Part shown: in pieces, positions 1 to 6,111 of the stretch | Position numbering within the stretch: position 1 is the stretch's first letter | Layout: each line of letters starts with the position of its first letter | Source: Thermotogaceae bacterium | Lineage (GTDB): Bacteria > Thermotogota > Thermotogae > B21-G9 > HyVt-16 | Length of the DNA: 6,111 nt | Reading direction: 5' to 3' | Assembly (NCBI GenBank): GCA_011043375.1 | Contig: DQYP01000159.1 | Span: 1-6,111 of the forward strand | Program-made: the position numbers and the translations under genes | Notes under the pieces: generated by a model | What the model was told of the DNA's origin: nothing | What the model saw: only the letters and a program-made list of their open reading frames with translations | Database searches by the model: none

Positions 1-5
1 AGAGT

Positions 6-11
6 TATAGT
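6..11 (+). promoter_or_regulatory. Putative -10 box of the operon promoter
   Basis: TATAGT differs from the TATAAT consensus at one position. It lies about 55 bp before the first start codon and touches the inverted repeat that begins at 10. A matching -35 box would lie left of the window edge, so the promoter cannot be fully tested here. Transcription would begin near position 18, inside the inverted repeat, giving a leader of about 50 nt. Confidence 0.4.
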
Positions 12-28
12 TAGTAAAAATTACTAAC
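10..28. promoter_or_regulatory. Inverted repeat, probable operator of the ROK regulator
   Basis: GTTAGTAA and TTACTAAC form perfect 8-bp arms around a 3-bp AAA centre. The size and TTAG...CTAA ends resemble operators of ROK regulators such as XylR, which are AT-rich palindromes read by a winged helix-turn-helix dimer. It overlaps the putative -10 box and likely transcription start and lies just upstream of a ROK gene, the arrangement expected for autoregulated repression. I saw no second copy in the window. Binding by the adjacent regulator is inferred. Confidence 0.6.
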
Positions 29-66
29 CATGTATCACGGCTCTCTAAAAAGTCAGGAGGAGTTCT

Positions 67-1236
67 ATGTCATCACAATTAATGGAGCTAAGGATCAACG
101 AAATACTTAATTTCATAAGAATGAAAAATGAGATGACCCGTATAAAGCTTTCAAAACTCACAGGTCTCAGTAAGCCAAGCGTGTCGCTAATTGTAAACGG
201 ACTTATAAAAGAAGGAATTGTCAAGGAAATTGGTCTTGGGAATAGCAGACCTCAAGGTGGAAGAAGGCCTATTCGTCTCTCTTTTGTACCGGATTATGCG
301 CTGGTTCTCAGTGTAGATGTGGGAGGTTGTAAGAGCATTTTCTCTGTTATTGATCTGGCTGGGAACGTGCTTCACAAAAAGACAGTGATTTCGCCCATTG
401 CTCCTTCGAAAAAGGAATTTTTAGAATTTCTATTTGATAATATTTCAGAAATGATCGCTCTTGTTGATAGTTCGCTTCTCCTTGCCATCTCTGTTGGAGT
501 GGCGGGAACTGTTGATAAGAAAACGCAAATTATCAGGAAGATGCCCGCATTCGGGCTTGAAAATGTCGATATATCTGAACCACTGAGAAAGAGATTTCAA
601 GTGGATGTGTTGGTGCAAAACGATGTTACTCTCGCGGCGATGGGTGAATCGTGGATAGGAAACGCTCGAAATTTAAGTGATGTGCTTCTGATATCTATAG
701 GAACAGGTGTGGGAGCTGGGCTTGTTATTAACGGCGAAGTTTATACAGGCTTTACAGGAAGTGCTGGAGAAATAGGTGAAATGACCACAGATTGGCACAT
801 TGAGAGACAAACTGCTTCCTTTTTTGGAAAACTCGAAGAATGGTTCTCTGGTTATTCTTTGCAAAAATTCTGCCAGCGAGAGAATATAGCCGCGAATGTT
901 CCTCAACTCTTTGAAATGATTGATAAATCCTTGGAAGTAAAGGAAAGAATAGAAGAAGGTTGTGTTCATTTGGCTTTAGCAATTGCAAATGCAGTATCAT
1001 TACTTGACCCAGCGAGGGTTTTAATAGGAGGTGGTATTGGGTATAACCAGTATGACAAGATATACCCTGTGGTTGACAGAACTTTAAGAGAAGTCCTTCA
1101 CGATTCTATGTACAGATCTGATCTGATAGTTAGGGCCTCTCTTGAGCCGCTTGGCGTGGTGATAGGAGGATGTTACTACGCTCAGAAGCGAATTTTGATT
1201 AACAAATTGTGTCAATCACCACATTTCGGAAGTTAA
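67..1236 (+). CDS. ROK-family transcriptional regulator (NagC/XylR type)
   Basis: This 389-residue protein has the length and layout of ROK repressors. A winged helix-turn-helix occupies residues about 8-72, with the recognition-helix region LSKPSVSLIVNGL (34-46) and a basic wing GGRRP (64-68). A sugar-kinase-like ROK domain follows: phosphate-loop-like DVGGCK (84-89), ND (185-186) at the catalytic Asp position of ROK kinases, IGTGVGAGL (211-219) and GSAGEIGEM (231-239). The usual zinc ligands are missing: GEIGH reads GEIGE, and no CxCGxxGC follows in 239-262. The start is ATG with AGGAGG six bases upstream. As first gene of the transporter operon, behind an inverted repeat, it is probably a sugar-responsive, self-regulating repressor. 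Activation rather than repression cannot be excluded, and the effector is unknown. Some ROK proteins are kinases, but the N-terminal DNA-binding domain argues for a regulator. Confidence 0.92.
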   Translation: MSSQLMELRINEILNFIRMKNEMTRIKLSKLTGLSKPSVSLIVNGLIKEGIVKEIGLGNSRPQGGRRPIRLSFVPDYALVLSVDVGGCKSIFSVIDLAGNVLHKKTVISPIAPSKKEFLEFLFDNISEMIALVDSSLLLAISVGVAGTVDKKTQIIRKMPAFGLENVDISEPLRKRFQVDVLVQNDVTLAAMGESWIGNARNLSDVLLISIGTGVGAGLVINGEVYTGFTGSAGEIGEMTTDWHIERQTASFFGKLEEWFSGYSLQKFCQRENIAANVPQLFEMIDKSLEVKERIEEGCVHLALAIANAVSLLDPARVLIGGGIGYNQYDKIYPVVDRTLREVLHDSMYRSDLIVRASLEPLGVVIGGCYYAQKRILINKLCQSPHFGS

Positions 1237-1266
1237 CTAAGGAAGAGATATTGGGGAGGTGTTTTT

Positions 1267-2208
1267 ATGAGAAAGCATTTTATATTCGCAGTGGGTATTT
1301 TGATGTTAGTTCTTATAGGTGTTGTTTTTGCTGAAGGATTTGACATCGCCGTTCTTTTGCCCGGAACAGTGGAATTTTTCAGTGTTGAAAGAAGAGGTAT
1401 GGACAAAGCGGCCGAGGAATTTGGACTCAATTTGATATATGCCGATGCCGAATGGGATGCAGGAAAGCAATTGGCTCAAGTGGAAAACTTCATAGCTAGA
1501 AATGTGGATTTGATTTTACTTTGCGCGGCCGATAATCTCGCTTTAAGAACGGCTGTTACAAGGTGTAATGAAGCCGGCATACCAATAATCGCATTCACAA
1601 ATACCATTGGTACAGATCCATATGGAAGATATCCAGGGATCGTGAGCTATGTGGGAAGATCAGATCTTGAGGCGGGAATAGTTCTTGGGAAAATCGCAGA
1701 AAGTATATTCGAAGATGAATCAGAAACCGTTGATATAGTGCTGATAGAAGGCAATCCTGGAACCGCTCCTCAGAGAATGCGTGAGGAGGGATTTATGCAA
1801 GTTGCCGATAAACATCCAAATTGGAACATAGTGGATAAAAGACCAATTGATGGATGGACAAAAGAAGGCGCACTGGCATTCATGGAAGCTTTTCTTCAAA
1901 GTGGGAGACACGTGGATCTCGTAGCGTGCCAATGGTGGTCAGGAGCGATCGCAGCTGCGATGGCTTTGAAAGAAAAGGGAATAGATGATGTCTATGTTAT
2001 AGGACTTGAATTTGCAAAAGAGATCATACCTTATATAGAATCAGGAGAAGTCTACGCGACTACCTATTTTTCGGTTGTTGAAGAAGGTTACAAAGCCGTT
2101 GAAACCGCGTACAAGTACCTTTCTGGCGAAGAGGTACCTGAATATGTTCTTATTGAACAAACTATCGTGACAAAAGACAATCTCAAGAATTTCGAACCAG
2201 AAATGTAG
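1267..2208 (+). CDS. Sugar ABC transporter substrate-binding protein (RbsB-like)
   Basis: This is a 313-residue periplasmic binding protein of the type I ribose/xylose class. A signal peptide is clear: MRKH, a hydrophobic core at about 5-21, and likely cleavage after VFA (20-22). There is no lipobox Cys, so the mature protein should be soluble, as expected in a bacterium with an outer envelope. Family landmarks are GMDKAAEEFG (44-53), QLAQVENFIARNVDLILL (68-85), EAGIPIIAF (102-110), the repeated-lobe segment EGNPGT...RMREEGF (161-176), and IESGEVYATT (257-266). The usual NDxMA segment reads QWWSGAIAAAMA (222-233), and the usual GxD near 246-248 reads GLE, so the ligand may differ from ribose or xylose. 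The start is ATG with GGGGAGGT six bases upstream, 30 bp after the regulator gene. It should deliver its sugar to the permease and ATPase encoded downstream. The substrate is not identifiable. Confidence 0.92.
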   Translation: MRKHFIFAVGILMLVLIGVVFAEGFDIAVLLPGTVEFFSVERRGMDKAAEEFGLNLIYADAEWDAGKQLAQVENFIARNVDLILLCAADNLALRTAVTRCNEAGIPIIAFTNTIGTDPYGRYPGIVSYVGRSDLEAGIVLGKIAESIFEDESETVDIVLIEGNPGTAPQRMREEGFMQVADKHPNWNIVDKRPIDGWTKEGALAFMEAFLQSGRHVDLVACQWWSGAIAAAMALKEKGIDDVYVIGLEFAKEIIPYIESGEVYATTYFSVVEEGYKAVETAYKYLSGEEVPEYVLIEQTIVTKDNLKNFEPEM

Positions 2209-2244
2209 TTGTTGGTGACAATTTGGGGTGAAGAGATTATTATG

Positions 2245-2250
2245 AGGGGG
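2245..2250 (+). promoter_or_regulatory. Ribosome binding site supporting the TTG start at 2259
   Basis: AGGGGG lies 8 bases before TTG 2259. It is the only purine-rich SD-like run at good distance from an in-frame start: the frame is open leftward only to a TGA at 2229-2231, with no ATG or GTG. It also overlaps a short out-of-frame ATG reading frame (2242-2286). Confidence 0.55.
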
Positions 2251-2258
2251 AAACTGGC

Positions 2259-3482
2259 TTGCGAGCCTGCACTCAGTTGTATTTAGAACCAAACCGTGGC
2301 GACGAAGATTACTTGAAGTTTTTGTCACAGAAAATAGAGGGTATTTCCAATGCTGGGTTCAGGATTCTCGCTATTTGGCCTTCAAAGAATACTGCTTTGC
2401 TTAGGAACGTAGTGAATGAATGTAAGCGAAGTGGTTTAGAGGTTTACCTGTGGTATCCATTACTTTGTGATGTTCCGGTCGATTTTGATATCGAGCCTTT
2501 TAAAGTTGTGGGAGTAGCAGTGGAATTTGATGAAAGCGAATCTGCGATTTTGCAAGAACAAAAGAAATCTGGCGAGGAATTCAATTTTTTGTGTCCAAAT
2601 AAGGTAATAGAACAAGAAGAGTTTTATACAACTTTTGAATCTTTTCTCGAAACAGCCAATTTTGATGGAGTGTTTTTTGACAGAATCAGGTATCCTTCTC
2701 CGACTAATGGTTTAACGCAAATGCTCAGTTGCACTTGTGAAAAGTGTCGAGAAATTAGCAAAGAAACAGTAAAACACTTTGAGCAAGGTGTGCTGAGTCT
2801 GGTAGAAAGATTAAGAAGATCAAGTGATGTAAAAACCACAGTTGCTGTCTTACAGTGCTTTTATTCGGAGCACAAAGATCACATCGAATTTAGGGAGCGT
2901 TCTATTGTTAAACTCTTGAGCAAGTATGTCAATTCTGCAAAAAGCAGAGGGTTGAAAGTTGGTGTTGATCTCTTCACCCCAAGTTTGTCTTTCTTAGTTT
3001 CGCAAAACTATCAAATGATCGTTGAGATTGTTGATTGGATAAAACCCATGATTTACTGTAAAACGTTTGGACCGGCTGGAATTCCCATGGAAATAGCGTC
3101 ACTTATAAAAATATTTCAAAGACTCAACCCAAGTACTGAGGACTGCTTAGCATTTGAAGTTCTCAAAAACGTTTTTGATTTGAAGATCCCTTCAAAGCTC
3201 GACACATTGCTTTCAAAAGGAGTGCCAATTACCAATTTTCGTAAAGAATTGAAAATGATTCAAGAAGAATTTCCTGCCTTAAAAAGCCGAGTTTACCCGG
3301 GGTTTGAAGCTGTTTTCTGGCCCTCTATAGCTTCGATATCGAAGTCTATGGTTAAAGAGTATCTCAAAATTATTTACGAAGGGAAATTCCCTGGTTTTTT
3401 CGCGTCATGGGATATTAATAAAATACCATTAGAAAATCTGAGAACAATAGGTGATTTCATTGAAAACACTTCTAAAGGTTGA
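2259..3482 (+). CDS. Uncharacterised TIM-barrel glycoside hydrolase-like protein
   Basis: This 407-residue protein looks like a distant (beta/alpha)8 glycosidase-like family; I cannot assign a characterised enzyme. The N-terminus ACTQLYLEPN (3-12) resembles a first barrel strand, and GLEVYLWYPLL (59-69) a later one. FDGVFFDRIRYPSP (135-148) matches the DGxxxDxxRxP pattern of putative glycosyl hydrolase families such as GHL10/DUF4015. A CTCEKC cluster (158-163) follows, then VGVDLFTPSLSFLV (234-247), WIKPMIYCKTFGPAG (260-274), VYPGFEAVF (345-353) and FFASWDINKIP (380-390). D141, D237, E350 and D385 are candidate functional acids by position only. Ten cysteines are present. No signal peptide or membrane segment is seen, so it is probably cytoplasmic and acts on the imported sugar. 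It starts with TTG, 50 bp after the binding-protein gene, and overlaps the ATPase gene by 23 bp. Enzyme activity is inferred. Confidence 0.8.
   Translation: MRACTQLYLEPNRGDEDYLKFLSQKIEGISNAGFRILAIWPSKNTALLRNVVNECKRSGLEVYLWYPLLCDVPVDFDIEPFKVVGVAVEFDESESAILQEQKKSGEEFNFLCPNKVIEQEEFYTTFESFLETANFDGVFFDRIRYPSPTNGLTQMLSCTCEKCREISKETVKHFEQGVLSLVERLRRSSDVKTTVAVLQCFYSEHKDHIEFRERSIVKLLSKYVNSAKSRGLKVGVDLFTPSLSFLVSQNYQMIVEIVDWIKPMIYCKTFGPAGIPMEIASLIKIFQRLNPSTEDCLAFEVLKNVFDLKIPSKLDTLLSKGVPITNFRKELKMIQEEFPALKSRVYPGFEAVFWPSIASISKSMVKEYLKIIYEGKFPGFFASWDINKIPLENLRTIGDFIENTSKG
3449..3455 (+). promoter_or_regulatory. Ribosome binding site deciding the ATPase start
   Basis: AGGTGAT matches the 3' part of the classic AGGAGGTGAT sequence and ends 4 bases before TTG 3460. 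The alternative in-frame GTG at 3451 lies inside this site and has no SD of its own. The site lies within the end of the upstream gene, so its use would be coupled to translation of that gene. Confidence 0.6.
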
Positions 3483-4980
3483 AAAAGTATCGAAAAACTT
3501 TCCGGGAGTTCAGGCGCTTAAAGAAGTTGATCTCGAAATTGCTTTAGGGGAAGTTCACGCTTTATTGGGAGAAAACGGTTCGGGAAAATCAACACTCATA
3601 AAGTGCATAGCTGGCGTGTATAAAAGAGATTCGGGCAGAATAATGTTTCAAGGTAAAGAAATTAGCTTTTCGTCTCCAATAGAGGCATTTTGTAACGGTA
3701 TCAGTGTGATTTATCAAGAGAGGAGTCTTATTCCTAAATTATCAGTTGTGGAAAATGTCTTTCTTGGAGCAGAATTCACAAAATTTGGGGTACTGAACAA
3801 CAAGAGTATAGTTAGGAAATACCGTGAACTGTGTGAGTTGTATGGTTTTTCGCTACCTCCCGATGAGAAGGTTATGAATCTTGGTGTTGCGGAACAAAAA
3901 ATCGTTGAAATAATGAAAGCCCTCGTTAGAAAGTCACAGTTGGTCATAATGGACGAGCCAACAGCCGCTCTATCTGAAAATGAGGTAGAACACCTTTTTA
4001 AAATCATTAGAGAGCTGAAGAGCAAGAATATTTCTGTTTTATACATTACCCATATTCTTGAGGAGGTCTTTCAAATCGCAGATAGGATAACTGTATTGAG
4101 AGATGGAAAAAAGATAGGCACTCTCAATGCGAAGAATACAACTAAAGAAAGAGTAATTGATATGATGGTAGGAAAAGTGCTACAAGAAAGTGCCACTTTT
4201 TCTCACTATGTAAAACGAGAAGGAAAGCCTATTTTAGCCGTTGAAAACCTAAAAGCCTTTCCAAGAGTTAAAAATATTTCTTTCAATCTCTACAAAGGTG
4301 AAGTACTTGGAATTACTGGGCTGACCGGTTCGGGAAAAACGGAAGTTGCACGCATTTTGTTTGGGGTGGAAAAGTCGGAGGCGGGGTCCATCTATATCGA
4401 GGGAAAACACGTCATGATAAAGTCTCCAAACGATGCCATCAGAAATGGAATAGCACTTGTACCAGAAGATAGGAAAAACGATGGTCTTGTTTTACTCCTC
4501 GAGGTGTACAAGAATATAACTCTTGCTTCATTGAAAAGGTTTAGCAACAAAGTAGGAGTCTTGAATTCAAAAGAGGAATTCGAAGGAACGAGATTTTATG
4601 CCAAAAGGCTCGGTATAAAATTTTCTTCCGAATACCAAAAAACGATGTTTTTAAGTGGAGGAAACCAGCAAAAAGTTGTTTTAGCCAAATGGCTCTTGAC
4701 TAAGCCCGACATATTGATAATGGATGAGCCAACACAGGGAATAGATGTGAAGGCTAAAGGCGAGATATATTCCATCGTTAAGCAACTTGCTGAAAAAGGG
4801 GTTTCGGTAATATTCATATCTTCAGATATTCCTGAAATGTTTAGAGTGGCTGACAGAATCCTTGTTTTCAGGGAAGGGTTTGTAGAAGGAGAGTTTACCC
4901 CGACTTCTCCTGAATACATGGTATTACGAGCAGCTATTGGGGGCTTAGAAGAGACGGGGAAATTCGGTAACAAGGAGTGA
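3460..4980 (+). CDS. Sugar ABC transporter ATP-binding protein (RbsA/MglA type)
   Basis: This 506-residue protein carries two fused ATPase domains, the normal build and length of RbsA-type importers. Domain 1 has Walker A GENGSGKST (37-45), a divergent signature LGVAEQ (141-146), Walker B MDEPTAAL (164-171) and the H-loop His198. Domain 2 has Walker A GLTGSGKTE (287-295), the family motif VPEDRKNDGL, signature LSGGNQQ (398-404), and Walker B MDEPTQGID starting at 421. Its H-loop position reads ISSD (Ser455) instead of His, as is usual in this family. It should power sugar import at the cytoplasmic face of the membrane together with the permease encoded next. I prefer TTG 3460 over GTG 3451 because AGGTGAT precedes it and MKTLLKVEKVSKNF fits the family N-terminus. 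The first 23 bp overlap the upstream gene, suggesting coupled translation. The sugar transported is unknown. Confidence 0.93.
   Translation: MKTLLKVEKVSKNFPGVQALKEVDLEIALGEVHALLGENGSGKSTLIKCIAGVYKRDSGRIMFQGKEISFSSPIEAFCNGISVIYQERSLIPKLSVVENVFLGAEFTKFGVLNNKSIVRKYRELCELYGFSLPPDEKVMNLGVAEQKIVEIMKALVRKSQLVIMDEPTAALSENEVEHLFKIIRELKSKNISVLYITHILEEVFQIADRITVLRDGKKIGTLNAKNTTKERVIDMMVGKVLQESATFSHYVKREGKPILAVENLKAFPRVKNISFNLYKGEVLGITGLTGSGKTEVARILFGVEKSEAGSIYIEGKHVMIKSPNDAIRNGIALVPEDRKNDGLVLLLEVYKNITLASLKRFSNKVGVLNSKEEFEGTRFYAKRLGIKFSSEYQKTMFLSGGNQQKVVLAKWLLTKPDILIMDEPTQGIDVKAKGEIYSIVKQLAEKGVSVIFISSDIPEMFRVADRILVFREGFVEGEFTPTSPEYMVLRAAIGGLEETGKFGNKE
4972..4977 (+). promoter_or_regulatory. Ribosome binding site of the permease gene
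   Basis: AAGGAG lies in the last codons of the ATPase gene. It is 10 bases from ATG 4988 and 7 from the adjacent in-frame TTG 4985, so it does not settle which of the two is used; they differ by one residue. Confidence 0.6.
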
Positions 4981-4987
4981 AACGTTG

Positions 4988-5938
4988 ATGAATAAAGGCC
5001 AAAAGTCCAGGATTTACATGATACTCGGTAAAAACAAGATTCTACTCGCATTCCTTGCTCTTGTTGTTGTCATCTCGTTCTTGACTCCAAATTTTCTGTC
5101 ATGGCAAAACATAATTAATGTTATAAGGCAAAGCTCTATTGTAGGCATAATAGCGATTGGATCTACCTTTGTAATAATAGGTGGTGGGTTTGATATTTCA
5201 GTGGGTTCTTTGATGGCGCTGTCAGCCGCGATGGCTGTTGGTCTTCAATCATATGTTCATTGGTCTTTGGCAGTTGTTGCGGTAATAGGAGTTGGCGCAC
5301 TGTTTGGTGTCATAAACGGAGTGCTGACCGCTAAGATTCATATTCCTGCTATAATAGCAACCCTTGGGACGATGACCATTATAAGAGGCTTAGTCTACAT
5401 GTACACTGGTGGATATCCACTGTATGTTGATAATCAGGAATTTGCATTTATTGGCAACGGCCGTATAGGAGCGATACCATTTCCAATAATTCTGTTGTTC
5501 GTTCTCGTGGCTATTTGCCAGTTCTTTCTTGTAAAAACAAGATTCGGACGCTACACATGCGCAATCGGTGGGAACAAGGAAGCCTCAAGACTTTCAGGAA
5601 TAAAAGTTGATTATTACATAATACTGACCTTTGTCGTTGGAGGAATCACTGCGGCGGTATCTGGAATAGTGTACGCTTCAAGACTTCTTTCTGTCACTCC
5701 GCTGGCTGGTCAAGGATACGAACTCGACGCAATTGCGTCCGCCGTGATAGGAGGAACAAGTGTCTCAGGTGGAGAGGGTTCTGTTGTTAGAACCCTAATA
5801 GGGGCTTTACTGCTGACAATAATAACCAACGCATTCAACTTGCTCGGTGTACATCTGTACATTCAGTACGTGTTCAAAGGTATAGTGATACTTTCAGCCG
5901 TGGGATTCGACACTTTTACAAAGGCGAAAAGTAAATAG
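4988..5938 (+). CDS. Sugar ABC transporter permease (RbsC type)
   Basis: This 316-residue integral membrane protein belongs to the BPD_transp_2 class of ribose/xylose/galactose permeases. Hydrophobic segments run through most of its length, for example about 18-33, 51-66, 93-111, 163-182, 210-230 and 267-285; eight to ten membrane spans are likely. Family motifs are GGGFDISVGSLMAL (65-78), VINGVLTAKIHIPAIIATLG (108-127), the cytoplasmic coupling region GGNKEASRLSGI (194-205), and DAIASAVIGGTSVSGGEGS (247-265). The single permease gene suggests it works as a homodimer with the fused double ATPase. The ATPase stop is only 7 bp upstream, so the two genes are co-translated from one message. TTG 4985 is an alternative start that adds one Met. 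The length is normal and there is no sign of damage. The substrate cannot be deduced. Confidence 0.94.
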   Translation: MNKGQKSRIYMILGKNKILLAFLALVVVISFLTPNFLSWQNIINVIRQSSIVGIIAIGSTFVIIGGGFDISVGSLMALSAAMAVGLQSYVHWSLAVVAVIGVGALFGVINGVLTAKIHIPAIIATLGTMTIIRGLVYMYTGGYPLYVDNQEFAFIGNGRIGAIPFPIILLFVLVAICQFFLVKTRFGRYTCAIGGNKEASRLSGIKVDYYIILTFVVGGITAAVSGIVYASRLLSVTPLAGQGYELDAIASAVIGGTSVSGGEGSVVRTLIGALLLTIITNAFNLLGVHLYIQYVFKGIVILSAVGFDTFTKAKSK

Positions 5939-5945
5939 TTTAGAA

Positions 5946-5951
5946 TATAAT
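5946..5951 (+). promoter_or_regulatory. Candidate -10 box for the downstream gene
   Basis: TATAAT is a perfect -10 hexamer 8 bases after the permease stop. No good -35 lies 16-18 bases upstream, and TTTACA at 5915-5920 is too far away (25 bp spacer). It may be a weak promoter separating the next gene from the transporter operon, or chance in AT-rich DNA. Confidence 0.3.
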
Positions 5952-6005
5952 TGAACAGTAGAAACTCTTGCTTTGAGAGTCGAGCAGTTGAAGGGGGAAG
6001 GTAGG

Positions 6006-6111
6006 ATGATAGTTGTTACTACTGAAACTGTTGCCAATGCTGAAATTGAAAAGGTCTTAGGACTTGTTCAAGGCAGTGTTGTCCGGTCCAAGCATCTGGG
6101 AAGAGATATCG
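6006..6111 (+). CDS. YbjQ/UPF0145 family protein, 5' part only
   Basis: The window contains 35 codons and one extra base of a gene that runs off the right edge. The peptide begins MIVVTTETV and continues with an IEKVLGLVQGSVV segment and KHLGRDI at residues 29-35. This matches the N-terminus of the YbjQ (PF01906) family, small proteins of about 100 residues with no settled biochemical role; a heavy-metal-binding label appears in some databases. The start is ATG with a purine-rich run of GGGGGAAGG just upstream. It lies 67 bp after the permease and has no evident link to sugar transport, so it probably marks the end of the operon, although no clear terminator separates them. Confidence 0.8.
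   Translation, partial: MIVVTTETVANAEIEKVLGLVQGSVVRSKHLGRDI

Noticed and set aside
1231..1238. AGTTAACT palindrome at the end of the ROK gene
   Set aside because: It is short, contains the stop codon, and has no match to the operator half-site beyond a few bases.
1948..1961. Perfect 14-bp palindrome ATCGCAGCTGCGAT, overlapping GCGATCGC
   Set aside because: It lies inside the binding-protein gene in a run of Ala codons and occurs once; it is best explained by codon composition.
3331..3344. Perfect 14-bp palindrome CTTCGATATCGAAG
   Set aside because: It is mid-gene in the glycosidase-like protein, a single copy unlike the operator-like repeat at 10-28; chance is likely.
3880..3897. Divergent first ABC signature (LGVAEQ) as a sign of a broken ATPase
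   Set aside because: RbsA-type proteins commonly have a degenerate first signature such as LSVAQQ, and both Walker motifs are intact, so this is family-typical.
4596..5051. Long reverse-strand open frame of 151 codons
   Set aside because: It is antisense to the well-supported ATPase and permease genes, has no recognisable domain, and looks like a shadow of their codon pattern.
5964..5980. ACTCT...AGAGT hairpin with a 7-base loop after the permease gene
   Set aside because: The stem is only 5 bp plus a possible wobble pair and is not followed by a T-run, so it does not support a Rho-independent terminator.

Overview
The window looks like part of a thermophilic Thermotogales genome, perhaps a Pseudothermotoga- or Thermotoga-like species. 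The reasons are moderate AT-richness, heavy use of AGA/AGG and ATA codons, strong GGAGG-type ribosome binding sites, frequent TTG/GTG starts, and a ROK regulator in front of a ribose-type ABC sugar transporter. The organism is an inference from gene style, not from any marker gene.

Layout, all on the + strand. Positions 1-66 hold a promoter/operator region: a -10-like box followed at once by a perfect inverted repeat. Then come a ROK-family repressor-like regulator (67-1236), a secreted sugar-binding protein (1267-2208), an uncharacterised TIM-barrel glycoside-hydrolase-like protein with a TTG start (2259-3482), a double-domain RbsA-type ATPase whose start lies inside the previous gene (3460-4980), and an RbsC-type permease (4988-5938). 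A 67-bp gap follows, then the first 35 codons of a YbjQ/UPF0145 family gene (6006 to the window edge).

The five complete genes are separated by gaps of 30, 50, -23 and 7 bp and read as one operon. The likely logic is that the binding protein captures a sugar outside the inner membrane and the permease and ATPase import it. The ROK protein would sense the sugar or a product of it and control the operon through the inverted repeat at its head. The glycosidase-like protein has no export signal, so it probably acts in the cytoplasm on the imported compound.

The substrate cannot be read from the sequence. No sugar kinase or isomerase is present, and the binding protein departs from the usual ribose/xylose-type residues at two typical ligand-contact places. 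The most interesting item is the glycosidase-like protein, which carries a Cys-rich motif and sits between the transporter genes; its reaction is unknown. No RNA genes, mobile elements, CRISPR arrays or long repeats were seen. No gap exceeds 70 bases.
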